Source: Amphiduros pacificus
Taxonomy: Eukaryota; Annelida; Polychaeta; Phyllodocida; Hesionidae
Direction: 5' to 3'
NCBI GenBank assembly: GCA_949316495.1
Contig: OX439007.1
Span: forward strand, 14,233,479 to 14,297,478
Length of the DNA: 64,000 bases
Of this stretch, positions 48,661-60,893 are shown in pieces. Within the stretch, counting starts at the first letter, position 1. The number at the start of each line of letters is the position of its first letter. A program made the position numbers and the translations under genes. The notes under the pieces are model-generated. The model did no database searches. It had not been told where the DNA came from and saw nothing but the letters and a program-made list of their open reading frames with translations.

Positions 48661-50956
48661 TTACCCAGCAAACACAAGACGTCTACAAAACGTTTTGGTT
48701 TGGTCTTGGATTGGCTAGGCTATAAAATACGTCTTGTAAACGTTTTGAAAACGTTTTTTCAAAAACATCTTGGAAACGTCTTGATAAAACATATACAAAA
48801 CGTTTTGATTTGGTCTTGGTTTGGCTTAGCTTCAGAAATTATGGTTGGTAAATGTTTTAATAATGTTGGACACTAATTATGGAAAGTGACATTTTGAAAC
48901 TGGCATGAAATAGTTTAACTGAATGTTTTGGTGTTATTTGGTGAGGTCATAATCACAATTTTTATTGTTTTAAGAATAACACATGTAGGTAATGTTAAGA
49001 AAACATGACAACAATGTTTGACCTTGATGTAATATTTTCATATTTTATACTGAATCCTTCCAACAACTTACAAAGTTGTCCATTTGACAGTTATTTCAAA
49101 CCAATGTACACATGACTGGGTTAGTTGGTTATTAATAGCCCCTCCACCTCCATGAGATAGAGTCCTACTCCACACCCCTGCACATATTATTTTCGTATTC
49201 TTACTGCATATTAGAATTAGAAAAATAGGTTAACACTACTAAATTTGCCATTATTTTACATGATGATATGATTAATAATTATACCATTCAGGTCAGGTAA
49301 TATACATACACCTGTATAGGAAATAACTCCCAATACAGAATGTTTGAATTATAAGTGTATGTAATGCTGACTCTGTCACCACTCAAATTTGAAAAGTGAA
49401 GACTTGGTTCTCCAACAGCAAACATCGACTCAAGGCCACATCTTTGTTTTAGAGCTACAATTCGGGAATTAAGGTATGTACATGAGTGTGTTAATTATTG
49501 TGAGACTTATGGCATGAACATTCATGAATATATATTTAAATGCTGAGTTAAGACATTGAGTATTTATCTTTTACATGTGCATCTAATTTGGCTTAGTCAA
49601 TTGACCCAATTACATAAGGGAGGGTTGCACCTTGTGCCCTCACCAGGCCTCTATGACCCCAGTTAGGCCAACAAGCTGTGACCCACATGTGGCTATTTCT
49701 GTACTGGCCTGCCAACCCCAATATGCACTCAAGCTTCTGTGAAGTGTGATAAATATAGGAAAAATCAATTCACAAATCTATGCATATCCTCACATACAAT
49801 GTTTGGCACAATTAAAGAATACTGGGCTCTATTATTTTTTATCGTTATACATCTGTCTCTAAAAGTTTATGACTTAATTGAGTCACTGAATTTGACTTAA
49901 TTTATACTTAAACCACAAGTTTTCAGATTGTGTAATTTATTTTTTTTATATTCATATCTTATGTCTTAAATGATATGTTTGTATTGTTTATGAAGACGTT
50001 TTAAATCTTTGAATTTAATAATTGCAGGAGCATGTCGAAGGATTTATCTGAAACAACATGAAGGACAATAGCCATTTCGGGGAAGAACAATGAAGAATGC
50101 CCCAAACTTGAACCAAGTTGGAGGGGCAAAATATCACGTAGGATATTTTAGAATATCTGTACAAAATCGGCTTTTTTTTTTGGGGGGGGGGGGTTGTTTG
50201 GTGAATATGGTATGTTAAATATTTAAAGGAGTATTTCTTGTGGTATCAAAAGTTTGACAATGAATCTTTAAAAAATTTTATTCCTGTTTCTGTTTCAGAA
50301 AGGTGCAGCAAAGAGAGGGTCTGCTCCCAGCACACCAGCTTCCTCATGTCTGGTCTCATCTGAAGAGGATTCCTCACAAACCTCACACTATCAGAAATCA
50401 TGGACATTTTCAACAATTATCAGATATATGTAGAAATACGTTGTAACATTGAGTTAGAAACTAAAATGTAAATAAATATTATTTAAAAACAGAAAATAAA
50501 TGTTTTGTCTATGTTCTTTTTGTACAAATTTAGAGGTAAGATGAAAATATATTGTTATGACTTGTGGGAAATTCTCAAAAAGGTTGTAGGAAGGTCTCAG
50601 AAAGGTTTAATGAATATCTTAAGAAGGTCCTATCAAAACGTTTCCAAGAGGTTTTGTCAAAAACATTTCCAAGAGGTTTTATCAAAAACGTTTCCAAGAG
50701 GTTTTGTCAAAACGTTTCCTAGAGGTTTTGCCAAAACGTTTCCAAGAGGTTTTGCCAAAACGTTTCCAAGAGGTTTTGCCAAAACGTTTCCTAGAGGTTT
50801 TGTCAAAACGTTTTCAAGAGGTTTTGCCAAAACGTTTTGAAAACGTTTTGGAGTGTCTACACAATTACGTTTTCAAGACGTTTTGTCAAAACGTTTTGTA
50901 AACCAAATCAAAACGTTTTCAAGACGTATTAAAAACGTATAATTGTTTGCTGGGTA
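48661..50956. mobile_element. Non-autonomous DNA transposon with 14-bp TIRs and AACGTTTT subterminal arrays
   Basis: TTACCCAGCAAACA at 48661-48674 is matched perfectly, inverted, by TGTTTGCTGGGTAA at 50943-50956. Each end is flanked by TTGG, a likely 4-bp target-site duplication. Both subterminal regions (48680-48815 and 50630-50935) are rich in AACGTTTT and CAAGACGT-type words in both orientations. No transposase frame is visible in the 1.7-kb interior, which looks like captured or filler DNA. The superfamily is unresolved. Confidence 0.78.
50635..50830. repeat. 24-bp array in the right subterminal region
   Basis: The unit AAAACGTTTCCAAGAGGTTT plus TGCC repeats about eight times. The multiple-of-three period keeps plus-strand frames open (repeating KTFPRGFA). 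Confidence 0.9.
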
Positions 50957-51744
50957 ATTGGCCATACTCACACAAAACAGATTACACTAGCGTGAGTACT
51001 CACACTGTCCACTCACTCAGTGCACACAAGTAAAATTAGTTGGTCAGAACTTCAAGCCAGTGAAACGAAAACGAACACACACAGATTCTGAGAAATCATT
51101 GCCGTTCTTTCAAGACTATTCAGACTATTCAGGGGACAATCAATGTATTGTCTCATATTTATCGGTGCCATCTGGTAAGAAAATGGATATAGTCAATAGG
51201 TGGCATGTTTTTATGGATAATTTACAGAATGCCTTATATCTATATTTTATATTCATTTATATTCCGAATGTCAATTTAAATGTAATTTAAGCCCAGAGAA
51301 ATGTATTGCAAATTGCATGAGTCTTTTATTAATGCATGAAATCATCTTTGCAAAAGAGAAACAATCTGACTTACTCCAATACTTTAGTGCAGAAACACAA
51401 CATCGTTATATTTGAAGGATAACAACAAGGGATAACATCATTAACAAAAATATTGTTTTGCTATATCTTATATTGACATAAAGATGGAAAATGAAAACAT
51501 TGTGTTTTGTTTTTGTATTAAACTTAGAGTACAGTGACATCACCACATCATCCGGGATGTGTAATTAAGTCAAGATCTGTCTCATCTCTTTACTATTAGC
51601 AACATAGTGAGTGAAGACATAAGCACAGTTTGTGATTCATATGCCTCATTACTCATTTACTTAGTGACACCTGTAGTCAGTCAGAAAGTGAAAGGCTCAT
51701 GGTGAGTCTTTGGATATTTTCACTCGCAAGCTTCTAAAACACAA
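50957..51744. other. Noncoding DNA
   Basis: No gene recognised. A 76-codon frame at 51060-51290 starts in a Lys/Arg-rich run and lacks a domain. Confidence 0.35.
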
Positions 51745-52385
51745 GGAGATGAATACTCTCCATAGCAGAGCCAGGATTTATACCCTAGCTCTGCAATAAT
51801 TGACCATAATCAGTGAGTACTGAGAGGTCACGGTTATAACAAGCTTCTTTTATAAGCCAATCGACACCAAGTAAAAAATGTTGTCACATGTAATAACACA
51901 GCCAATCAGTATCCTTGTTTTGGTAAGAAAGACTACAACAACAAATACGTGTGCAAGTATAACTCAGTCAACTGGTGTCAGTGTTTTGGATGTGTGTGAA
52001 GTTTGTTACTTATTCACTTTTCACAGTTCATTATTCAGATTTTTTTCAAAGTCAATAGATGAGGTTGTCAACATGTTATTGTATTTGCAATATTGTTTTC
52101 AAAATGTCACTGGGATGTATTTTGTGGCACTGTGAAAAGTGAACTGTGAAAAGTGAATAAGTAACAAACTTCACAAATGTTTGTTTGGGCAGAAAGTGAG
52201 TGCACCTGATGTGTGTGCGAGTATAAGCCAATTGGGCAGGCATTGTGAGTGCACATGTGCAAAGACCACCAATTGCCCACCAGTCTGTGGATTATGCAAT
52301 CTACCTTGCGGAATAGACAGTGTCATGCCTATTACGGCAGAGGTAGTATATGACTCTACCTCGCCATGCAGAGTAGGAGATGGAG
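51745..52385 (+). repeat. Duplicated segment, copy 1 (carries a foldback insertion)
   Basis: Matches 53350-53705 from CTCCATAGCAGAGCCAGGAT through CAAGCTTCTTTTATAAGCCA and CAACAACAAATACGTGTGCA to TCGCCATGCAGAGTA. It differs by an insertion of about 230 bp near 51990-52225 that is absent from the other copy. Confidence 0.8.
51995..52175. mobile_element. Foldback/MITE-like element with perfect 36-bp inverted repeats
   Basis: The arm TGTGAAGTTTGTTACTTATT plus CACTTTTCACAGTTCA (51995-52030) is the exact reverse complement of 52140-52175. The loop is about 109 bp and AT-rich. A clear target-site duplication was not found; ATGT near both borders is the only candidate. Confidence 0.8.
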
Positions 52386-53344
52386 AGCAAGTACAGAAGA
52401 ATTAAAATGCCCACCTCAACAAATATTTATACATATTGATCAACATATTCACAAAAAATTCCCTTTCAGTACCTTGGTTCTCTGACAAAGTCCGTTGACT
52501 ATATCTCACTCTCTAATATTAGTTGATTCTAATGGGATGATATTCAATCTTTTTTATGAGTGAACAAAATAAAATATAATCAGTGTGAATAAGTTGTATT
52601 TGGGTTCACATGTGTGAGTTGTTAACGTGCAATTACATGACCTGACTGCAGCCCATTTATTCATGAAAACCAAAAATAGTCCATTTCAAGGACAAATCTG
52701 TTGACATTGCTCAGTTTACAAGTTACCAAAATGAGAAAGCGATTTTGTTTTTATACAAAAGTCAAATCAGCCTGCCACCTGGTGGATTTGTATTGCATTC
52801 TAACAGTACAAATATTTGAACAGGTCAAACATATTCAGAGTGATTTAATGAGAATAATACTCTAATATAATCATCGTATGTGATCGCTATGTAACATTTA
52901 CTGTTGTTGATGGAAACTAGCAAAATAATCTGGATCAATGAACACATATCAAGAAACATACACTTGACTCACATGCTCTCCACATGTCATGATGCTGACA
53001 AAAGATGCCTCTCAGAAGTACATATCTGCTAAATAAATATCATGCCAATAACAGAAGCAGAATTAGAAATATACCAACATTTGTACTGAGAAATTAGTAA
53101 CCATGAAAATGAAGGTGTATAATAAAACAATAGTTATGCATCTAATCAACATATTGTCAGTTCAACTGATGACATCATGGTTGTCAGTTGTTGGTCTCTC
53201 TGGTGAGTCATCAAGCCACTACATTAATCAATCTCTTCAGAATCTAATATATAAAAAATGTTTGCATTATATTTAATATATATTCCTCATCTTTATGTCT
53301 TTGTGTGTAAAAATTAAATAGTGAATGCATTCACACTTTTTGTA
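52386..53344. other. AT-rich noncoding DNA
   Basis: No feature recognised. Confidence 0.4.
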
Positions 53345-53349
53345 TTACC

Positions 53350-53705
53350 TTTGTGATAAATGTACTTTCCATAGCAGATCCAGGATTTATACCTGGCTCT
53401 GCAAGTATTGACCATAATCAATGAGAAATAAGAGGTCAAGCCTATAACAAGCTTTTTTAGCAGCCAATAGACACCAAGTAAAATTATTTGTCTCATATAA
53501 TAACACAACCAATCGGTGTCCTTGTTTTGGTTAGAAAGTGACTACAACAACAAATACATGTGCAAGTAAAACTCAGTCAACCGGTGTCATTGGTTTGGTG
53601 GCGGGCATTGTGAGTGGACATTTTGCACCTGTATGTGGATTATATGCAATCGATCTTGCGAACTAGGTTGAGACAATGTATGTGACTCGCCATGCAGAGT
53701 ATGAT
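53350..53705 (+). repeat. Duplicated segment, copy 2 (empty-site version)
   Basis: Shares the order of blocks with 51745-52385 but goes directly from GGTGTCATTGGTTTGGTGG to CGGGCATTGTGAGTG where copy 1 has the foldback insertion. Confidence 0.8.
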
Positions 53706-56627
53706 AACTGAAGCCAGGCTGTAAAAGCACTGTCACTATGGCCGAAAGTTGGTTGAATATCTATTCAGGGCCTAGCACGTAATGTTGTGACACTTTTCGT
53801 CCTGTCCTTCTATATTGTTCACATGCAAATCATTATTCAGAAAATTAATTTCAAAATAAAATATATGTTCCTCTGCATTTATTATTACATTAGATCAATC
53901 AATTTCATAATTGGTATTAAATTAACAGCAGCCAGAAATAAATCAAGGGGCCATGTATTATAAAATAATGGAAATCTTTTTTTTCACATATTTGGTCAAA
54001 CTGATACACAGGTCTTCTTCAAACAATATGTCAAAATGAGAAAATTTCATCACATGATCCACCAAATCTTTCGTCATAGAAATTCGACAATATTTGACAT
54101 ATTGAGATGATATTTTTTGTTAAAAAGGTAAAAAAAATGACCATATGATAGTTTATTCTTTTGACATTAAAACTTGGATAAAATATAGATAAAAATATAT
54201 ATATGTTACATTCAAAATTTTACATACCATTTTCTGTCTTCCAAATAAGGGACGTTTCTTGTCCTAGGCCATCATACACTTCTTACTCAAAGTCTTATTA
54301 GCAACTTTACTTTTTGACAAAGTTTTGAGGGGACATTAATAAATCAGTATGTAATCACTACAATCTTTGAATTACAGGATATGATCTCATACATATTTTT
54401 TACACTAGCTTCATGTTACATCTGCTTCATGTTGCTTCATTGTATACAAATAAAATTCACTGTCATCCTAGTAAAACAGATTTTCATAGTTTCATTTGGA
54501 TGATTTGTGTTTTCAGCTGTGTTGTGCTTTAGAGTTATCATCTATTAACAATCAATAAATACCAGTTCATATAAGGCCCTTCATATTCGACCAACATTTG
54601 ACCATCTTGGTTTCAGTGTTTCACAGCATCGCTATAAGTATACCACAAATGATTTTAGTGTAACGCAATAGGTGCAAATGCATTCGCCGCTCCCCCCAAA
54701 TTCATCTGTTTAATCCCCCGTTCCTTCCTCCGTCATCCAAATATTGAACAGATGAAAATTCTTAGGTGTGGACCATCACTTATTAATGGAAGAAAAACAC
54801 GTCAATCAGGCCAAGTCCTGCTGGATCGCACAGATTTAAACGCTAGTAAAAACAAACGCTAGTAGAATTGGTAAACTATTTACACTCTGCATTGCCGACA
54901 TCATCCAATCATCGTAACTGAAAAACGGGAACTGATTCACGGAGAATATACGAAGCTTTGGCTTCTGCTTATATCCGATTGACGCTTCAAATTACATGTG
55001 TCAGCCCCATATAATTTATGATTTAAACAAATTACTGGAGGCAGGTGCACGTATACATTGTCTCAAAAATTGCTACATAATTAGGCACAATATTTAACAT
55101 CTATTAATATATTAACATCCTAAAATAATATGATCGGCTCAGTAATTTAAGTCATCATTATCTAGGAAAAGGAAACGGAAAAACAAAGGAAATAAGATTA
55201 TTTGACCAATTCTTTTCACTCCTTTGAATAAATACAATCTTAAGGTTTGCTGTTGAATGGACATCTGAAACATAACAGGATAACTGATCACTGCCATCTT
55301 TAAATCCAAATATTATGTTTTCTTCAAGATCTTTGATATCAAAACCGTATTACCCAGCTTATTCTGTCATTGGAAGGATGATTCCCAAAACCTTTTTGCT
55401 ACTTGACAAAATAGAGCAGTGAGCAATTAATGATTCGGTGCAAACGTTTTATTGAGAAAATTGTAATGACACTTATCTTGTTATTTAAAAACTAGACAAT
55501 CTTTTAGTACTGAGCGTACTTATACAATATACATTCAGTATTAATAACAACAGAATCATCTTTGTTATGACCCTTTGAATTTAAAATTTTAGTTTTCAAA
55601 TTGAAATACTTTGTTTGATCTAAGTGATATACAAGAAATTGCTTCTTTTTTCCTTTTTTGAATTCAATTCTTGATAGCTCATGAAATTAATGGAAAGCTA
55701 ACCAACTAGTAACAAAATTCATGCAATTAGGCAGGTTCAACACATAATATAAATCATATGAAGTTTTGATATCATTTATCTTATTTCACATCTATCTTAT
55801 TACTTCCTACTTATATTCAGGGGATTTCTGGACATCATTAATCTCAATTCACATTTGTCACAGATTTATTTCAATGTATCCTTATTGTATACAATACATT
55901 CCTTATATTTATATATATTGATATATATTGATATATATTGAGATATATTGATATATATTGATATATATATCTGCAAAATGTCAAATGTTTAATTGTTTTC
56001 TGCAAGAAGAACTAAAACTATTTCTTGAATATGTATATAAATGGGAGAATGTTTTCTATTTTTGAGCCACTTTAACTGGGTAAAATTGACGCCATATACC
56101 CACTGCAATAAGAAGTTTTGTACTACCCATTTCATGTTCAATGTGTCTTTTTTTAGTGATGGTAGGTCTTGGCAAAGGTGTTCATTATTTGAGTGTGGGC
56201 GGGTGTGTGTGTGAACAGCATTATCTAGGGAGCATACATCACTAGAAATTTGTATTGATAACTAAATTTAGTCTTAAGTCTATTAATAGCTCATAACTAC
56301 AATATGGCATTCATCAGTTCATCATCAGTGTGAAGAGTTACTCGCCGGGAGAAGGAAACAGTCATGAAAGTTTACTGCTTTTATTGCATGTATGGACATG
56401 GTTTATCCATTCGACAGGCTTGCAAATCACAGTATTGTATTAAAGGAAATGAGCACTTTGCCAGCAATACAACAAGACTACAGAAATCTTGCATTCGGTG
56501 CTCGGATTGTGAGTTTAAACCTTTTGAATTTCTAGAAGAGAACGTTCATAGTTTTTTGGCGCTTTGCCACTGGATAATGAGATGCAAGTGTTTCATATCG
56601 AGTAAATACTTCATAATATGCAGATGA
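53706..56627. other. AT-rich noncoding DNA
   Basis: Contains a short ATATATTGAT array (about 55908-55968). A Cys-rich plus-strand frame at 56364-56627 has no recognised domain and runs into the microsatellite border. No gene is called. Confidence 0.4.
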
Positions 56628-57075
56628 GCTATGTATGTATGCACGTATGTATGCACGTATGTATGTACGTATGTATGTACGTATGTATGTACGTATGTAT
56701 GTACGTACGTACGTATGTATGTACGTATGTATGTACGTATGTATGTACGTATGTATGTACGTATGTATGTACGTATGTATGTACGTATGTATGTACGTAT
56801 GTATGTACGTATGTATGTATGTATGTATGTATGTATGTATGCACGTATGCACGTATGCACGTATGTACGTATGTACATATATAGGTATGTAGGTATGTAT
56901 GTATGTGTGTATGTGTGTATGTGTGTATGTGTGTATGTGTGTATGCGTGTATGCCTGTATGCGTGTATGCGTGTATGCGTGTATGTGTGTATGTACGTAT
57001 GTACGTATGTACGTATGTACGTATATGCACGTATGTACGTATGTGTGTGTATGTATGTATGTATGTATGTATGTA
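56628..57075. repeat. (ATGTATGTACGT)n / (GTAT)n compound microsatellite
   Basis: About 450 bp of 4-bp and 12-bp units (ATGT, ACGT, GTGT variants). All six frames stay largely open and give Cys/Tyr/Met or His/Thr/Tyr runs, none of them a gene. The array abuts the 3' tail of the SINE at 57076. Confidence 0.95.
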
Positions 57076-57330
57076 TTTGGGGTTATACATCACTCTCCAC
57101 TTTATTTCAGTCATTTCGTGATGAGACCGACTTGAAGCAGATATAGTGCTGCCCCCTTGACATGACAACCCACCCGGTTAACCCTTTGACACGGGCCTCA
57201 GCTCATGTGTGAAATTGTACCATGAATTTTATCTCGGCACGGCCGGGGATCGAACCCATGACCTATGAATCACCACAGGGGAACTGGTGCTATTAAGCTT
57301 GCACTCTAATCAACTGCGCCACGGCCCATG
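57076..57330 (-). mobile_element. SINE family 1, nearly full length
   Basis: A full head with B box (GGATCGAACCCATGACC on the plus strand) and A box complement (CAACTGCGCCACGGCCC), and a body with an internal deletion near 57148. ATGTATGTA follows its head at 57329, matching the array at its tail and consistent with a target-site duplication in (ATGT)n. Confidence 0.88.
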
Positions 57331-57365
57331 TATGTACTCTCATAGTCAGCGTTACCGGGGAAGCT

Positions 57366-57590
57366 GGGCTAAATAGGGTCCTTTTCGCTGATATTTTCCC
57401 TAAGATGGGTTAAGATATTTTATCATTTTCCCTAAAACAGGGTATTGTTTTTCAAATTTCTCCCTAAAACAGGGATCACAATCCCCTTTATTCAAATCTC
57501 CTCCTTCTGCATCATCCCTAAATGAGGGTATCAGAAATTCAGCTAGTCCTAAATCAGGGTACCAATTTTTAGCTAGTCCTAAATCAGGAT
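57366..57590. repeat. Array of CCCTAAA-AGGG imperfect palindromes
   Basis: Seven motifs at about 57366, 57398, 57430, 57462, 57516, 57548 and 57578 (for example CCCTAAAACAGGG, CCTAAATCAGGG). Most lie 30-32 bp apart. The sequence between them is AT-rich and only weakly alike. Confidence 0.75.
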
Positions 57591-57676
57591 ACCAATAATG
57601 ATAGAATATTTCCCAAACTCAGGCTCTAGGGTTTTCAGTTCCATCCCAGCCTCTGCGGGTTAAAATCATGAGAGTA

Positions 57677-57714
57677 CCCCCCCCCCCCCCCCCCCCCCCC
57701 CCCCGGGGTACGTG
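57677..57714. repeat. Poly-C tract, 38 bp
   Basis: An uninterrupted C run that ends in GGGG. Its length may be uncertain in the assembly. Confidence 0.9.
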
Positions 57715-57725
57715 ACTTATGTATG

Positions 57726-57920
57726 TGGCATAGTTCAGTTGGTAAGATGTACGTTGCCCATGCCAAAGGTCCGGGATCGAATCCAAGTTGGGACAAAAAC
57801 TTCTGTCATGCTTCATGGTCAGGAAAGACAGTTATCTACTATTGAGTCTTATCCCATTCCAGCTCGTCCATGCAGCATTTGAGTCAGGATATAAGACCGA
57901 CAAAAACGAGTGTGTGTGTC
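57726..57920 (+). mobile_element. tRNA-derived SINE (third type), candidate
   Basis: A-box-like TAGTTCAGTTGGTAAGATG and B-box-like GGGATCGAATCC are spaced as in a tRNA, with GCC at the anticodon position. An unrelated body follows, ending near TATAAGACCGACAAAAACGA. Only one clear copy is in the window; 29785 may be a relative. Confidence 0.5.
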
Positions 57921-58194
57921 CTCTTGGTATCATAATACGTATGCTTATTTTCTTAGTAGCCTAGTCTTGCACATGAAAACGTCACATTTCACCTCCCTTT
58001 TAACAAAGTTAACAATACGAAAATATTGTGTTGTTTTACCAGTGAAAAAATTGAATTGAGATTTTTAAATTTCTTAAAAGGTTTGTTTGATGTGTACAAA
58101 AACAAATTTAATAATTGCCATATCATGGTTTAAGCATCACAATTATTATATATACCAATTCTTATGTGGTCAATATATCAAAAAGCAAATTTAT

Positions 58195-58750
58195 TAGGAA
58201 CGTTTCGCCACCCACACATTTACTGAGACGCAATAATGCATCACACGAAGGTTGGTCCTCGTGTTAAATTATGTCCTTCTGTGCATTGTCCTTGGCAGGC
58301 TTTGGTCAGCGTGGAGTAATAAATTAAACCTACTTGCATCTTAATATATCAAATATGGTTATATTCTGTACATTGAAAGTTTGGCCAAATTCAATAATAT
58401 TTCATCCTTTTTAAAAAATAAAATTGTTTCAGCATTTAAAAATGATGTTCAAATGATTAACTTGTCATATATTTATACCTTGTCATTGGAATCATTAATA
58501 GCAAGAAATAAAACAAAATCATTTGCCTCTCACAAATCTGTTAAAAGTTATGTTGAAGTTCACCAGTGCAATGACCAGAGGATTTGGACAAGTCTTTATG
58601 AAGCATTTAAAGAGTCATATATCATCCCTAGATAGTGATATTACTATTTGTGGATGCGACAAGTTATAATATATATATTAAATAACATTTCTGGGTGTAT
58701 ATTAGAAATAAAAACGATGACACCCCCTCATAAATAACACCCCCTCACAA
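58195..58750 (+). repeat. Unclassified repeat with coding piece, copy 2
   Basis: Partner of 47290-47920. It holds an 84-codon frame (58381-58635; FNNISSFLKNKIVSAFKND, ending QRIWTSLYEAFKES) that is more open than the other copy, so it may preserve a fragment of an element protein of unknown type. Confidence 0.6.
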
Positions 58751-59519
58751 TGCCACTTTTCCATTGAAATGACAGTGTATTATTTCATATATAATTGCTA
58801 ATTGAACACTCCGAGTTTATTTTAGATTCTATTCCAGAATTATAGTCTTTTGATACATCAGATTATGGTATTCATGCCCGCTGATGACAATTAATTGTTA
58901 TATTGATTGGTATCATAGTCATCCTCAATCCCTTGATTATGTCACAACAAGATACATCTATTTCCAGTTTCTAATTTGCAAATGTTATGTCATTTCAAAC
59001 TGACCCTGGTTTTCACTCAAATCTCAGTATTCTACATTAAATTTCAAGGGTGACCCTTTTCATCAGATAGGTCCTCGATTCCTAACATTTAGTTCTGACC
59101 TTTTGAAAGATATTTTATAATGTTCAATTGGTCAGAAAACTTCATTTCAAATTGTAAAGAAAAATATAAAAATTCATGTTGGAAAAAGACAAATATGATT
59201 TTAAAAATGGGACACAATTAAATGTGACAAAAGAGGAACAGGCCACGCAGCAATATTTAGGTTATATCAGTTTAGATTGAGCATACACAGGGTTCGATAA
59301 TCAAGTCTCAAACTAAAATGTGTGAAGGCAAAACCTTTTTTGTCTCTCCATGTATTCTATTATTAACAGAAGGTAATAATAAGGTGACGTAATATTGAGA
59401 TATTTTAACAGATGAAATAAAAAAAGAAATAAAATCATGAGAATAGTTGGAACTTGAAAACTCATTCTTTTTTGGTAACTTCATAATTCAATGAGTTACA
59501 GATGAGGCAAAAGAGTAAC
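58751..59519. other. AT-rich noncoding DNA
   Basis: No feature recognised. Confidence 0.4.
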
Positions 59520-60560
59520 TAATGTATGAAAGATATTTTATTGGAATAAAAGCTCAGGTATTGATGGCTTTACAACATGACATGGTTTCAGGCAAAAATA
59601 CCTTTAATATCGTGCAAAGGTTTGCTAATAGTTCAGGAGTCAATATAAATCATGATGAAACAGAAGCGGTGTGGATAGGTTCTACAAGACAAAACCAATA
59701 TGGAGATATACCTGTATTATGGAACTCTGTATCAACAACATTAGGGAACAATGGGGACAATCCTTTGCATAGGCTTTAGAGACAATTTTTACAAATTAGA
59801 TGAAATTAATACTTTGTTTAAGAAAAATGAGAAATCTTGCTGAAATTCTCAGTGCTCGAGTTTCAACATTTGTGATTATATGCCTCCTTTTTATTAAGAT
59901 TTGATAAGTATTTGCGGACAATTATATATTCCTGAAATGAATTACTGTGGTTTAATGATCAGAGGATAAAATGGGGCATTGTTCTTTGTTCATTAATACA
60001 AGAAAGGTATTCTATTTCTGGCTGATGAATTCAAGATTCAATATATAATAGATGAACAAATATAATATCAGCTTATGAGAGTTTATGCAAAATCATATTT
60101 TAAACAGAAGATTTTTTTAATCGTGTGCTTTATGAAATAAAAAAGTGTCTTCTTACCTTTATACCAGTTTCAATGGCACATCTTATGTGCCACAAATCTG
60201 AAATACAATAACAAGCTTTTTAATTTTTCAGTTAATGCACAGATATTTAATATGTTTAACATGCAACCTGTTAATAATGATTTATGTTATGAGAGGTTTA
60301 AAACCATAATTCATAGAATTTATTGAAAGGACAACTAATGCACTTGAAATATGGTGAATAATTAGTGGGAATCATTTACGCTGGAAATTTATGATTTTAT
60401 TTTCCATTTCATTTAATAATCTTAATTGAAAAGAAATTACAAGATCAAGAATCTCTGCGTGAACCACTTACATTAATCGGCTTTAAAAACCTTTTGAAAC
60501 ATAAAGGTCATCCACAATTCAGGGAAACAAGACAAAAAGTATAATTATGATGCATTGGTT
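59520..60560 (+). mobile_element. L1/Tx1-like LINE remnant
   Basis: The frame at 59522-59779 reads FNIVQRFANSSGVNINHDET then EAVWIGS, the signature just after YADD in L1/Tx1-type reverse transcriptases. Further broken pieces (for example MRNL-EIL and NNDLCYERFKTIIHRIY) follow up to about 60560 in changing frames. It is old and heavily decayed. Confidence 0.65.
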
Positions 60561-60599
60561 TCAAGCAGTATTTCTTAAATATCATTGAAAAGATGTAAA

Positions 60600-60893
60600 T
60601 TAGAGTATTATAAGTAAACTGGAGTATAATAATTAAATTGGAGTATAATATGTAAATTGGAGTATAATATGTAAATTAGAGTATAATTATATGTAAATTG
60701 GAGTATAATATGTAAATTGGAGTATAATATGTAAATTGGAGTATAATATGTAAATTGGAGTATAATATGTAAACTGTAAACTGGAGTATAATATGTAAAT
60801 TGGAGTATAATATGTAAATTGGAGTATAATATGTAAATTGGAGTATAATATGTAAATTGGAGTTATAATATGTAAATTGGAGTATAAGCGGCC
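60600..60893. repeat. Minisatellite, 19-bp unit, about fourteen copies
   Basis: The unit is GTAAATTGGAGTATAATAT. Minus-strand frames repeat a 19-residue pattern (YYTPIYILYSNLHIILQFT) because three 19-bp units make 19 codons. It is not a gene. Confidence 0.93.

Noticed and set aside
56364-56627. Cys-rich 87-codon frame (CFYCMYG, then CIRCSDC)
   Set aside because: No domain match, no splice context, and it ends at the microsatellite border. The Cys spacing does not fit a known finger.
56532-57168. Long Cys/Tyr/Met and His/Thr/Tyr frames on both strands
   Set aside because: Products of the ATGT/ACGT microsatellite, open in all frames.
57397-57590. CCCTAA words as interstitial telomere repeats
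   Set aside because: They are not tandem 6-mers; each lies in a separate palindrome 30 bp or more apart.
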